Assembly (NCBI GenBank): GCA_918026815.1
Contig: CAKJVC010000107.1
Coordinates: forward strand, 682,001 to 746,000
Reading direction: 5' to 3'
Origin: Chalara sp. BL73
Taxonomy: Eukaryota > Ascomycota > Leotiomycetes > Helotiales
Length of the DNA stretch: 64,000 nt
Below the pieces are notes generated by a model, which saw only the letters and a list, made by a program, of their open reading frames with translations, did no database searches and was not told the DNA's origin. Below are positions 33,220 through 45,102 of this stretch, one piece after another. The position numbers and the translations under genes were made by a program. Numbering within the stretch: the stretch's first letter is position 1; each line of letters starts with the position of its first letter.

Positions 33220-34793
33220 ATATGGCTATTTCCTTTGAGTACAATGCAGATGAATAAGTGGATAATGATGAGAAGAGATGACGAATTTTATTGGCGGGGA
33301 CTGTCGTGGCACGACATGATTGTAACAACAGGCGTTCAGGCTAACATTGGAGAGGAGTGGCAGTCCAGGATTTTCTGGTGGCATTTGTGTTTGCTTTCTT
33401 CTTCAAGCTGTGGCTTATCTCCCAGCCTACTTTCTATTGTTTTTTTGGTGGCAGACGGACGGAAATTTGCGGTGATTTTTTCCTTTTTCGCGTGGCCATT
33501 ATCAGGGTTGTACAAAGACAAGATGGCACAGCGACTATGTGTATAGATCGATGGTACAGCATCGATGCCTCCGTCGGCACGACCATAGGCCAATGAATTG
33601 TACATTAATCACAGACTATTCCTAGGCGTCAAAGGTCATGACACATAGTGAACATGTGCATAGTGGTTATCGCGTATGCTCATTTCGTTCTTGTGAGATA
33701 GTGCATATGGTGCTGTGGTCCCATATTTTATCACTTCTCACTATTTCCTTTCCAATAATGTTTTGGGGTTCTGACTCCGCCACCCATCCAAGCATTGCTT
33801 TTTACAACTACGTCATCTGGCTCTCACATTTTCAAATGGCGTCGTCACATTTGCACCACCAAGCGAAGTTTATGATTGTACCTGAGCCAGTCCTCTCTTA
33901 CACCATAGGCCAAGGGATATCAAAGGCTCCTGTGTGAGGCGTTTAGTGTCGACGCAGGCAGAAATCCGAAGTCTTGTCCCTTGTTTGCAGCATCACTTGC
34001 TCCTTAGCCATGCTTTTGGAGTACGCAACTCTCAAGGCGTCACTTTCACCGTACACTATATCATCTCTATGACAAAGGTACTGACTCAGGAATTCTTGGA
34101 CGCGGGGTCGGATTGTTTGTCTGACCTCGGCGGGGTACTCTTGAGTTGAGGAGCTACCCCGCGTTTGTGTCTCCCTGATGCTCCCAACTACTTTAAATGA
34201 TCTTCCATAATATCAAATCGTCAAATCCAACTGGCTAGGAACTGCGGAACTGTTCCTCGAAGTAAACAACAATGTTTCCGTATTGTACAGATGGGGTACT
34301 ACACCCGTGGATGGGAATATCCGAAGGTGTGAAATGAGTAGGGTAGGTACTCAGAGATATTCCTTGGTCATGGATTCCCTGTATTAGAGGCAGGGTTTCA
34401 CGAAGTGATTCAACTTGAGGGGAATTAATTGATTAATCAGATTTCTCAAGGAAAGTAATGTCTTACAACATCATGCATGCAGTAGCCATAGGTTTCAGCA
34501 GGCTGCAGGCCATATCCTTTTAATCAGGAAAATCACGGGTCAAGGGTAGAGCTAGATATACGGCTGCATCCTCCCACTTCGAGCTTGCTGTACAAATCAC
34601 TACGCCTCATGCAGTGATAGCTCAAGTCCCGCTGCGTGTGGAATAGTGGGGCGTAAGCTTTGTTATATATACTCAAGCTTTGTCTACAAATCTGTATCTT
34701 CGTGTCTCTATTAATATCACACATTCCTACATACGCTCGGTTGTGTCCGAGGGCAGACCTTCGTACTCTCATCAGTTGATTAAGTTTGTCACA
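33220..34793. other. Intergenic, 1.6 kb
   Basis: This is the 3' flank of the demethylase gene and the promoter of the GMC gene. The open frames at 33235-33940 show no domain and probably lie in the trailer. A TATATATA element is at 34664-34671. Confidence 0.4.
34664..34671 (+). promoter_or_regulatory. Candidate TATA box of the GMC oxidoreductase gene
   Basis: TATATATA lies 123 bp upstream of the ATG at 34794. Confidence 0.4.
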
Positions 34794-36781
34794 ATGACTA
34801 CATACAACGAAGCAGTTGGTGATGTTGACATCATCTTCGCTGGTGGTGGAACAGCTGCCTGCGTTGCAGCAGGTCGTCTTGCCAAAGCCAATCCAGATCT
34901 CAAGATCCTCATCGTGGAAGGCGGGCGCAACAACTATCAGGACCCCACGGTCGTCAACCCCGCCGCCTTTCTTACCCATCTTGCACCTGATAGCTCCACA
35001 GCACTCTTCTACAAAGCTAAGAAATCGCCCCATCTCAATGGACGCGAGGCGATCGTCCCTACGGCCGGCATCCTGGGCGGAGGGAGTAGTATCAACTTCA
35101 TGATGTATACTCGAGCTCAGGGTGTTGATTTTGATAGTTGGAAGACGGAGGGGTGGGCTGCTAAGGATATGCTGCCTCTGTGTAATAAGTTAGAGACGTA
35201 TCATCCAAGGGGTGAAGGTATCGATATGAGCAGACATGGAACTGAGGGTCCGGTGCATGTTAGTGATGGAGGATATAGGGGAAAGAGCGAAAATGAATTC
35301 ATGAGAGTTGTCAAAGAATTGGGACATAAGGAAATTATAGATCTCCAGGACTTGGACGCTAATGGAGGGTTCTCGGTGAGTTTGTTTGGCAGCGAGATAG
35401 GCATCATACTAATAGAAGTAGAGGTGGCATCGCTATGTATCGCTGGATGGCCAGAGACAGGATTCTGCGCATAGGTACATTCATCCTCTGATACAAGATG
35501 GGCAACATCCAAATCTGCATCTTTTGCTGGAGTCAAAGGTCATAAGTATGTGGTCAACTTCAATTATTGTTGATTGGTATTCGAGTTCCCTGCAGCAGCA
35601 TAACTAACTCCGAACACCCTTCTACAGAAGTTCTGTTTGACGACTCATCTCCTCCAAGGGCCATTGGCATAGAATACAAGTCTAGTGGTAATGCCAAACC
35701 CATTACTGGTCTGTCGAAGCCAATCCATAACAGAGTGAAGGCAAAGAAGCTCGTTGTGGTCTCTGCTGGTGCTCTAGGGTCACCACTAATTCTGGAACGT
35801 TCTGGTGTTGGAAATCCCGAGCTCTTAAAGAAGTTAGATATCCCTGTTGTAGCTGACGTTCCGGGTGTGGGAGAGAACTATCAGGATCATCATCTTATCT
35901 TGTATCCATACAAGAGCAGTTTAGATGAAAATGAAACCATCGATCGTATATTAAGCGGGCGGACCGATTTTATGAAAGCAACCAAAGAAAAGGATCCCAT
36001 CCTGGGATGGAATGGAATAGGTGCGCTACATACTTCTTCTTCATTTTTTGAGCTAACTGAGCGAACTGCAGACATATCCGCAAAACTCAACCCAACAGCA
36101 GCAGAAGTTAAGGCACTTGGACCACAATTTGAAGCCGACTATAAACGTGACTTCGAACCGTATCCCAGCAAACCTCTCATGCTCTGCGCAGTAGTGAATG
36201 CCTTCCTTGCCGATCCTTCTCTCGTGGAGCCGGGCCAGTATTTTACCATGGGCACATATACCGCATACCCTTATTCCCGCGGTAATATTCACATTACATC
36301 CAAAGACGACGTCATTGACGGCTACAATCTCGACGCTGGCTTCATGAACCACCACAATGATGTGCTAAAGCAAGTCTGGGCGTACAAGATGCAGCGCGAG
36401 ATCGCCCGTCGTCTACCGTACAGCAAAGGCGAGCTCGAATTTGGTCACCCACAATTCAAAGAAGGCAGTAAAGCTAACTTGCCTGGGGGGGACGTTGGAA
36501 GTGCCATTGAGTATAGTAAAGAGGATGATGAGGTGATTGAGGCATGGATTAGGGAGAATGTGAATACAACCTGGCATTCTTTGGGGACATGCGCTATGCG
36601 GCCGAAGGAAGATTTGGGTGTTGTTGATAAAGATCTAAATGTGCACGGGACGGCAAGGCTAAAGGTGGCAGATCTGAGTATGGTGCCGGAGAATGTCGGT
36701 GCAAATACCAATAACACAGCGCTAGTCGTTGGCGAGAAGGCAGCTGTTATTATTGGAAGAGAGTTGGGGATCAACGTTTAG
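34794..36781 (+). CDS. GMC oxidoreductase, alcohol (methanol) oxidase-like
   Basis: An FAD enzyme that would oxidise a primary alcohol to an aldehyde with release of H2O2. Exons 34794-35375, 35422-35545 and 35628-36781 (introns 46 and 82 bp) give 619 residues. The Rossmann FAD motif DIIFAGGGTAACVAAGRLA lies at 12-30 and the adenine-binding Glu in ILIVEGG follows. The GMC signature GGGSSINFMMYTR, then GALGSPLILERSGVG, are present. Intron removal restores RWHRYVSLDG and SKVIKVLFDD. The active-site His sits in TTWHSLGTCAM and the partner Asn in VGANTNNTALV. Text such as YPYSRGNIHITS and DAGFMNHHNDV places it with alcohol oxidases rather than glucose oxidases. The protein ends in GINV, so the C-terminal peroxisomal signal of methylotroph enzymes is missing. 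No signal peptide is seen. Confidence 0.9.
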
Positions 36782-37548
36782 GTCTTCCGTGAGGCTGAGA
36801 TATAGGCTGATATATGCCCAAAATGGCCCAGTTGATTGAGATATGCTCTGATTTCTGCTTGCTTACAAGAGATGCGACAGATTTATAACAGATATTTACC
36901 TTATGGCCAATGAATCAATTTTGACTAAGCAAGGCTAGTGTTCTGCATCTGATCCTGATTCTATAGAGTGGTCTTGCCTTCAAACTTCTCTGATTAACCA
37001 CCCTGATACACCACACCTCGTCTCCCCCTTTTTAAAACCCCATTAAGCGAGAGTGCCAAGAATTGACTAACTTAAGCTTAGGGCATCATAAACTTCCAGC
37101 ACGAGCCATTCTTCATTCACGATAGTCGTGTCTGATTCCCCAGATAGCGAAATTAGACAATCTATCACTTTTGCTGTCCCATCACTCAATCTCAATTAGA
37201 AGAGCTGAATTGGGAGTTGTGCAGCTTTGGTCAGAGTGAATAAGTGTTTAGCCCTCAAGCTAATGAGAATCACACCAATATAAATAAGAACACACCCAAG
37301 ATATTGCTAAAAATTCTGAGTTTGGCTGGTCGTAATTAGTCAGGGCTGTTCTCCAATGGCTATATAAGAGTTTCCAAACTCTCCCTCCATCACAAACTAT
37401 ATCTCAGAACTCAAGAATGTTTACCACACGATAGCTTCGATATCAATTATAATCCAACCATCGAATTATCCTCAACGCGTTCATTCACATATACATAAAT
37501 CACTGAGATCTATTACGCCGCGCAAAAAGAATCGTTGTTTCATACAAA
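36782..37548. other. Intergenic with a well-formed promoter
   Basis: This is the 3' flank of the GMC gene, then a promoter with CCAAT and TATA elements and a 180-bp leader before the ATG at 37549. Confidence 0.45.
37353..37368 (+). promoter_or_regulatory. CCAAT and TATA elements
   Basis: CCAAT at 37353-37357 and TATATAAG at 37361-37368 lie about 190 bp before the ATG of the small Cys-rich gene, followed by a pyrimidine-rich, ATG-poor leader. Confidence 0.5.
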
Positions 37549-37875
37549 ATGTGCGCCCCTTGTAACTCCTCCTCACCACACAACATCTCCTCTATCCGTC
37601 CCATCTCTCAACGACCAGCCAAGCCAAATCACCCGCTCACCCGCTCCAACGACTGTAATCGGTCCACCATCCTCCAAACCCCAAAATTATTAATAAAAAA
37701 ACTTCAGATACCCATCTTAGTACTTAGGTGCTGCAAGTGCCAGGGGGAGACGCCAGTTTCACGAACAGCGGAGGAGGGGAAGCTAAAGGCGGAGTGTGGT
37801 GCTTGTGATCATGGAGTTTGTGGGAAGTGTCGGGTGGGGTTTATGGGGTTCTATGGGCCGAGGGCGAGGCTGTGA
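37549..37875 (+). CDS. Small Cys-rich protein, hypothetical
   Basis: A single-exon frame of 108 residues. The N-terminal half is Ser/Pro/Asn-rich. The C-terminal half holds paired cysteines: RCCKCQGE, then AECGACDHGVCGKCR. These form two or three CXXC knuckles of zinc-ribbon type, followed by a short Gly-rich end. It matches no family that I recognise, but short proteins with this arrangement are common in filamentous fungi. A clear CCAAT-TATA promoter about 190 bp upstream supports it as a real gene. Whether it binds zinc is inference. It lies alone between the GMC gene and the F-box array. Confidence 0.6.
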   Translation: MCAPCNSSSPHNISSIRPISQRPAKPNHPLTRSNDCNRSTILQTPKLLIKKLQIPILVLRCCKCQGETPVSRTAEEGKLKAECGACDHGVCGKCRVGFMGFYGPRARL

Positions 37876-38674
37876 ATGAACGGAAGGGAATTGGCGAGGA
37901 AAATTGAGGGAGGGAGTGGCGAGGGAAGTAACGGGGAGAGAATGTAATTGGGGGGGATAAAGGGATGACATATGTTGCATGAAGGTGAAGATGGGCCTCT
38001 GGCTAATATATTCGTTGACTTCTAGCTTGGGGCTTTAGACCGTATGGCTTCTTTGGGGTATGGAAGAATCTCCAGCTCGTCATATACGAACCAGATTAAA
38101 ATATGGTGTTGCGCGCAGAATGAAAGGTGATATAATCCTTGGTTTCGAAAGTAATTTATGTCAATGTATTTCTATTTCACCGTAAACTCCCTCGTATGAT
38201 CTGATAATTTTTTATTGGGCAAGTATTTACAGAGACCAATAGTGAATGATGTATGCTTCGCGTGATGTTGTCTACCACTTAGTTTGAATCAGGGAATCGG
38301 CAGTTTACGTCGCTTTTACGTTTCAAGCTTTTCACTTCAGCCAATAAGTATATGAAGAACTATGTAGCCGATCCAATGTACAAGAATTCAGGGTTCGTGC
38401 CAGAGAAGTCTAAACTCGAAAAATCATCATTGACACCAAGCCCAACAAATTTTCGTACAACCAAAGAACAAGATCGCCTGATTGGACGTTTGGAACAGAT
38501 ATCACTAGTTACGTTGATTCATTCCATTCACACTATATGGCCCAAGGCCAGAGCCAGCAGTCATTTTGCGAGGCATCTACAAGCCTACAGAATCGCCTAG
38601 AATTTATTCATGATAGCAAATAAGAAATATCGTTTTGTCCCTCCAAATCGCTCTGGGCTTAGCAGTGACTCCCT
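37876..38674. other. Intergenic, 5' side of the F-box array
   Basis: There are short frames at 38352-38600 and 38610-38816 with no domain. They may be chance or upstream remains of the adjoining pseudogene. Confidence 0.35.
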
Positions 38675-39489
38675 ATGGAGAATCGTCTGTTTGGAAACGT
38701 TAATAAAATTCTTGAAAAAGCACAAGAGACCGAAAAACCTCGGGAAGTGGAACAGCAAAACCTCGACTCTGCTGAGATGTCACCCAAGGGTGCTGAACGA
38801 ACCGCATAGGCTATGAATCTTAAGCTTAGGATAAGCACTTTACTGTTTAAAATATTTGATAAGGTTCACACAGGAAAGGTTAACGACAATAGCCAGGAGA
38901 CTAGCAGCATCCATTCTGGTCGCAAAAAGGACTACTTCATCAACTTGCCCGGCAAGATTCTCAATAACATATTCATAAAGGATAGCGAACCCGAAAATCC
39001 AATCGAGAAGCAAGGGTGGCTATATCCTTAGTACAAAAACAACCTTGTCACAGTAACCTGTCTGGGGCTGGCACGCAAAAGATTTACAGGATCTAGCGAA
39101 GTCTCCAGGGGCAGGTATGGCTCCATGAGGTGACAGAGATTCCTGATGCTCCAGCTGATGCTACAAAGGGGAAATTATATGGGATGACGGTGCGCATGGA
39201 TGGGAAAGAAATATAAAAACTGGTCCTGTCATGATATGTACAGGACACGTTCCGCTGTGGCGTGTTCCCCACACGCACTGGGGTAAAAGAGTGTCCTGGC
39301 TGCTTGGATGGGAGACTCAAATGGAATAAGGATAAGATGTTTGAGCTTCTGTTAAGACACAATAGCAGTTGGGAAAGTCTGGATGGCATTGCTAAATGGA
39401 GAGTGTTAGAATTTATAGTAAGCGGGAAGGTAACTGCCAACGATATCCTGATATCATATCTAAAAGGCAAAAGTACGGAAAGACAATAA
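38675..39489 (+). pseudogene. Decayed F-box-like gene (array member A)
   Basis: One reading frame starts MENRLFGNVNKILEKAQ at 38675 and continues through a TAG at 38807-38809. It then enters the F-box-like text KKDYFINLPGKILNNIF, meets a second TAG at 39029-39031, and goes on as NLVTVTCLGLARKRF. That piece parallels ISSTCLGLTCKRLY of member C. The remaining tail (CPGCLDGRLKWNKDKMFELL, to 39489) lies in another frame, so at least one frameshift has occurred. The order LP-x-x-IL-x-x-IF then TCLGL-x-x-K then a CxxC region matches the two intact neighbours. It cannot give a full product. Family placement is by comparison inside this window. Confidence 0.6.
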
Positions 39490-39891
39490 TTTCCAAGGGG
39501 CCAAACTGGGTATGAGATAGCTAGCCCAACATAGACCACCTAGGCATGTGAATAATAGACTCCTAAGGGCTGTCCATTTAAAGCTCTCAAGTTTCTAGAC
39601 TCTCCCTAAATGTATCCTTACTTTGAAGTCTCTTAGAGAAAAGTGCCTTCGCATTTAGTCGGTGTTATCGCTTGATTTTATAACTTGGTGCCGCCCAACC
39701 ACAGTGAGCAAGTCTCCGACCGCCTACCCCAATAGACACTTCAACTTCTCTCGGCCTCGCCTTCTATCACCCCCCACGCTCTTGTTCTCTCCGGGAACTC
39801 TAAGGTGGCTCGAATCATACCAATACTTTGAAAGTGCATATTATCTCTGAAACCCAACCCAAATCCTTGAAGACCGAGATATACTGTCACG
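39490..39891. other. Intergenic between array members A and B
   Basis: This 402-bp spacer has a pyrimidine-rich stretch before the next start. No other feature was seen. Confidence 0.4.
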
Positions 39892-40693
39892 ATGGAAGGG
39901 GGCATTGATATCAAATCCGAGTCTGAAACCTCAATCAGTGAGAGAGTTGATGATATCAACGATGGCACAGAGATGGAGATTCAACAAGGAGAGGAGAACA
40001 ATGAGACTGCGAAGAATGACCCAACCAGAAGAGAACTCGAGGAGATGAACAAGGCAATCAAATTCGGAACTTTCGTGCCTTCGAATAACCCAGGTAATTA
40101 TATTGTTATATTTGGGTACACAAATCACTAATATCCTGCAGTCCTCGCAGCTGTTGTTGGCACAGATTACCTCACAAGATTACCCGATGAGCTTATTTTT
40201 AAAATCTTTAAGACTCTAGTCGAAGATGACTTCGAGTTCTGGGGTCGGGGCACACATCAGGTGTACTCGGCATGTCTGTGTCTGACTTGTAAGAAACTAT
40301 ACGACATCCGCAAAGAAAAAGACGGCAAAGTCCCTCTGTATTTCATGGCCTATGATCACGCCAGAAGCTACATGTGGCCCAAATCACTTAAGTTCTTTCT
40401 GCGGGACTGGATGGGCGACAAGTATTGGTATTGTGAGTGCAGAGATAGCTTGTATCTTCTGGAGGATATGGATTGCGCTTCTTGCCTGAAGTGGCATTTC
40501 GGCTTCAAATATGATGCTCACATTTCGGTTTCTCTTGCTATCAGAGAGACTTTAGATCTTGTGGTACGTCATCTTGACAAATACTTTGCTTGTTCCATAG
40601 CTTCAATACTTACTGACGGTGTGAATACAGCCAAGACGACCAAAGATGACAGAGGCAAGCAGAGGCCATTGGGAGTATGATGGAAAAGATTGA
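39892..40693 (+). CDS. F-box-like protein (array member B)
   Basis: Exons 39892-40093, 40142-40563 and 40631-40693 give about 228 residues. An acidic Glu/Asp/Asn-rich N-terminus precedes the F-box-like core YLTRLPDELIFKIFKTL, then ACLCLTCKKLYDI. A Cys-containing tail follows (DWMGDKYWYCECRD, DCASCLKWHF). F-box proteins bring substrates to SCF ubiquitin ligases; that role here is by family only. The third exon was inferred because GTACGT, a CTGAC branch point and ACAG frame a 67-bp intron. Its removal gives the ending GHWEYDGKD, comparable with the ending of member C. If that intron is retained, the frame instead stops at 40680. The first intron sits just before the F-box core in phase 1, as in member C. 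Confidence 0.68.
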
Positions 40694-41343
40694 ACATACC
40701 GCTTTCACATCATTATCGCAAATTGGCGGGGATTCAAAGCGCGGACACCAAAGCGCGGAAGCCAAAGGCGTGTATTAAATTGTTTGTCCTTTCAAAAGTG
40801 AGCTTGTACTGCATAAAGTCGTAGTCACCCACTAAGGCAGCACGAGCTTCAGAATGGGTCTAAAGGATCATGGCGAGAATTGAGCATTCTACTTCGCACG
40901 CTTGCATTATTAAAATCAGTGACCGGGACTCTATCCATGAAATAACAGCACATGCATTCCAAATTCAGAACTGAACAATCTCCAGGAGGAAAACTGCAAA
41001 TATACACAACCATGCAGTCTTGGTACTTTTGTCACTGCTGCGTGGTGTCACTGATGTTATTGTCCTCAACTAAGACTTTCCGACTTTATAAATATCCTGA
41101 AATAGCAAAGCAAAGCAATCGATGTATGGCAATTGTAGTTATAGTCAGCATCACTTTCCATACTGTAATTTCTTATTTTCAGCCGAATCCGTCATCCCTG
41201 CCATCAGCTTCAATTGCATTGAGCGTTCCCGATCTAGCAAGAGCCTACTTGCGAAGCCCTTCCTGACACAAAAGATCTCGAAAAGATCACTATCGAAAGT
41301 TCCACATCAACACCACCCTTAACTATCATATGATAGAGTCAAA
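40694..41343. other. Intergenic between array members B and C
   Basis: This 650-bp spacer has no supported gene. Confidence 0.4.
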
Positions 41344-41898
41344 ATGAAAACTACAAATAAGGCCATGAGGACTAAGAGAAGCTTTGCTGAGTTCAAAAGG
41401 GACGAGATCAAGAATATTAGAGAAGACAAAAGAGCGAAGAAGACAAAATTCACAGTTGTGCACAGGAAGAACATGTCCAGTCTTTCGAGTGAGTGATACT
41501 GTACCGAAGCTGACATGATGAAACGAGTTGACACTGAACTTTTTTTTATCTCTACAGAAGGTAAAGGCAAAGACTATGTCTCTACCCTCCCTGGCGAGCT
41601 CATCAATAAGATTTTTGAGGATCTCGACAACAAGATTTCTTCCACCTGTCTTGGCCTGACCTGTAAGCGCCTTTATAACGTTCACTGGAGCTTGCATGGG
41701 AAGATGAAGGTCATGGGAAGGCTTGGATACTCTGTATTGGGGGAAATGCTCTGTGAGTGGATGAGGAAAGGCGATTATCAGTATTGTGATTGGCACTTCA
41801 AGTTCACGCGCAAGGACTCAAATGGATGCTCGAATTGCGATAGCACTCGTGCACTTGAACGTCAATGGGATCAATATTTCCGCGGAAATAAGTCGTAA
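41344..41898 (+). CDS. F-box-like protein (array member C)
   Basis: Exons 41344-41488 and 41558-41898 (69-bp intron with GTGAGT donor and pyrimidine tract) give 161 residues. The first exon encodes a short, strongly basic N-terminus (RTKRSFAEFKRDEIKN). The second opens with KDYVSTLPGELINKIFEDL, an F-box-like core, then ISSTCLGLTCKRLYNVHW. It ends with a Cys/Trp-containing tail (CEWMRKGDYQYCDWHF, GCSNCDSTRALERQW). It aligns along its length with member B (DWMGDKYWYC, CASC) but is shorter and has a basic rather than acidic N-terminus. Function beyond a possible SCF adaptor role is unknown. Confidence 0.68.
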
Positions 41899-43328
41899 GT
41901 GCATTCGCCTATTCCGAAATGGCTTAATATTTTCCACATTCACGGAGTGGCGTGGCTGACTCTGGAGATATATAGTTGGGGCTGTTCGGGATAACATTCC
42001 AAGGATATGAAAGTGCCTTGGAGGTTTCGATCCGTAGGCGTATTACGTTTTATGATTTAAGGATGGGAGCACCAACATGCTTTTCTTCTTGCTTAGTGAG
42101 AATTTCAGGGCACATCAGACCGCTGGCTTTTCAGTCAGATCAATTATTCATGTAGTTTACCAGTTCATACCCGTCTACTATGTGACTTTCCCCCTATTTT
42201 AAATAAGCGAAGGAGCTAAGCCTAATTTGTACTCCCTTTGAGCTTGGGCTTGAGCAGCTTCTCCTCGCTCACGCTTGAGGAAATGCATCCAAGTCTTTGC
42301 TTTTCGATTTGCACTCAAGCCGGAGTCATTCATCAAACATCTGTTAGACAAGCAAGTCCAAGTTTTATGATGGCGGGAAAGCATACAACGGAGAATAGCA
42401 AGTTTCCAGGTAAATATATATCCAGTGAGTACATACATGTCACGGCAAATCACTAATAATGAATATGAATATATAATATTAGCCCTCGAAAGGAGGCTTA
42501 TGGAGATGAGCCGGCAAACCTAGATATCTCTGATTTGAGTAGCATGAACATGGAAAGACAAAGAAATGCTACTTATCAATTCTGGGACCGGAGAGGTAGT
42601 CTGTAAAATTGAAGGCGAAAGAATATGAATACGGTCTACTTTCTTTAGAGCCGCTTTAGTCTGTGCAGAAGAGACTTTCTTCATAATTGGGTGGTGATGT
42701 AGCACTGTCAACAACTGCCTTTGTAATATACACAGCCTTGTCTAAGAAGGGCAAGAATTTCGAAGGTATCGCATGGTTTAATGCAGCTACTTAATTGGAG
42801 CTGTGTTCAGATGCTAGTTATCTTGCCCTTTCCACATATTGTTGAGCTTTCAAGGCGCGTCTCCCACAATATCATGCTGTATAATAGTCTATCATATATT
42901 GCAGCGGGAGCAACAGCCGTGACAACGAAAACTGTAACCCATTTCCCCCTGTCGGCTATCAAGAATAAGTCAAGTGAAACACCCAGGATGAGTCCAAGAG
43001 GTGAGAAATTGATGGAACTTGTGCAGAATCTACGACATTACATTCTTTTCAGTGAACGATCTGCCAATTGAGCTGACCCTGGCTAGGGGAATAGAGACGA
43101 GGCGTTTCAATAGATTCGTTCATATTCTAAGGATCGCATCTACCAGCGTCATAGATCATGTTCCCAAACATTTATGTTTGCATTTCCTGAAAGTTCTACA
43201 GCTAGGATAATTTTGTGTAACTGCATCATGTGATCTTACGTAACTCAACTCAATGATTCTCTTGGACATTACCTTTGAACAGTGATATATACTCCGATCT
43301 CTCAACCCTCTAAAGTAAGGCTCTGGCC
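41899..43328. other. Intergenic with a possible fourth array remnant
   Basis: This is 1.4 kb of short frames. The only candidate is the frame pair at 42781-43210, listed separately. Confidence 0.35.
42781..43210 (+). pseudogene. Possible F-box-like remnant (array member D)
   Basis: An ATG frame from 42781 joins across a 52-bp intron (43001-43052, GTGAGA...TTTCAG) in phase 1 to VNDLPIELTLARGI, which resembles the LP-x-EL start of the F-box core. The intron sits exactly where members B and C have theirs. After that the sequence drifts (IASTSVIDHVPKHL) and stops at 43210 without the CxxC tail. It could be a truncated relic or chance. Confidence 0.25.
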
Positions 43329-44395
43329 ATGGCTCTAAAGTTGGATCCTTCAATTGTTAAAGCACTCTCTCTAGATTTGTCGAAGACTACAATCTCAAGC
43401 CATGGCAGTAGTGGCTTTACGTCGACATTTGAAATCACAACCGCCGTCAATGAGCAAGAGAAATTGTTCTTCGTAAAGACTGGAACTGGGAAAGGCGGCG
43501 AGATTATGTTTACTGGTATGTATCGTTTCTTCCCTCCTATTATGCAGTTACGACATTCTGGCAAGAGCTCTGCATACACGTGACCAATACTAACCTCTAA
43601 TTAGGAGAACACACCTCCCTCAACGCGATACACTCTACCGTCCCTTCTTTCTGCCCAAGATCATACGCCCACGGCTCTCTGTCCTCGGGGGGTTATTTTC
43701 TCGCAACTGACTTCCTAAACCTCTCCGCAACTTCTCCCAAAGGAACTGGAGATTCCCTCGCCCAAAAACTCGTGAAACTACATAGCAAATCCGCTCCCGC
43801 TCCAGACGGACAATCTGCGCTTATGTTTGGGTTCCCCGTCACAACATGCTGTGGAGATACCGAGCAGGATAACACATATAAGTCCTCCTGGGCAGAATTC
43901 TACGCTGATAACCGCTTACGGCATATCCTCAAAAAAGCCGAGAAGAACAACGGGGCAGACCAGAAACTCGCCTCTCTTGTCGAGAAAACAGCCACTCAAG
44001 TTGTTCCCCGTTTGCTCGCTGATGGCCACCTGAAGTCGTCTGACGGCGGGAGTGTAGTCCCCGTAGTTGTGCACGGCGATCTCTGGAGCGGGAATCACGG
44101 ACGAGGAAGTATCGGCACAGGGGGTGTTGAGGAAGTGGTGTTCGATCCTAGTGCTTCGTGGTCGCACAGCGAGTTTGAATTCGGGATTATGCGGATGTTT
44201 GGTGGATTTGGAGCGGGATTTGAGAAGGAGTATCATGACATCAAACCGAAAGATGAGCCAGTGGAAGAGTATGAGGATCGGGTAAGGCTGTATGAATTGT
44301 ATCATCATCTGAATCACTACTCGATCTTTGGTGGAGGATATAAAGGAGGGGCGGTGAGGATCATGGAGGAACTAATAAGGAAATATGGCGATTAA
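43329..44395 (+). CDS. Ketosamine/fructosamine-3-kinase family protein
   Basis: A protein-repair kinase that phosphorylates C3 of sugar adducts on lysines so that the adduct falls off (deglycation); the fungal enzyme probably acts on ribulosamine or similar adducts. Exons 43329-43515 and 43605-44395 (89-bp intron, GTATGT...CTAAC...TTAG) give 325 residues. The N-terminal lobe has SSHGSSGFTSTFEIT and the ATP-binding Lys in KLFFVKTG. The junction restores FTGEHTSLNAIHSTV. The catalytic motif VVVHGDLWSGNHG is complete, followed by VVFDPSASWSHSEFEFGIMR and MFGGFG. This set is diagnostic of PF03881. Length is normal. Confidence 0.92.
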
Positions 44396-45102
44396 TTATA
44401 ACAATTCAATGTCAGTGATTAAATGGATCTGCAAGCTTAAACGCAGATAAATAATAAAGGTAATGAAATCATCACGTAGCTGCCCCTAAATTGTAGCAAA
44501 CAAAGGCAAAAGAAATCAAATTACATGTCGCTTTGCAGTCGCTCCTACTTCTAGTGCGAGGCAGAAGGAGGCAGGGAGCCATGGATAAAGCAGTGACCTA
44601 GAAACCATGTCTGTTGTCTATTGTAGCGAGTTTTGCACTCTGACAAAATGAAAGTGCTAAATCAATTCTTGAAGTTTGTTAGAAATTGATAAAACTCTAG
44701 CTAATCAGATCAACTAATTTTTGAGTTAGGCGTGGTGACTTGGACTCAACCTAATTAGTATGTTACTAAGTGAGCGACTCCTGATGCCAAGTCCCAACCC
44801 CTAGGAGGTATTGAGGTGGCTTCTTCTCACAATTACAATCCAACATGAAGACAACGAGCCTTTAGGCTGAACATTTCAGCTGAATCCTCGTGGAGGTCTT
44901 TCATACATTGAAATAGGTCGTCATGATCATTAGGTCTTTTACTACTCGACCATCAAAAATATCCAAACACCAGCATATGCATGGCGTATCCTCATTGAAA
45001 CCCGCTCAACCGATTAGAAAAATATAGAATATGATGACTGTCGGTTTTTGCCTGAACAATATAATTCATTTGCAAAAACGACGAGCTCATTGAACAACCT
45101 GA
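44396..45102. other. Convergent intergenic region
   Basis: This lies between the 3' ends of the ketosamine kinase and Mif2 genes. It is AT-rich and no gene was seen. Confidence 0.4.
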
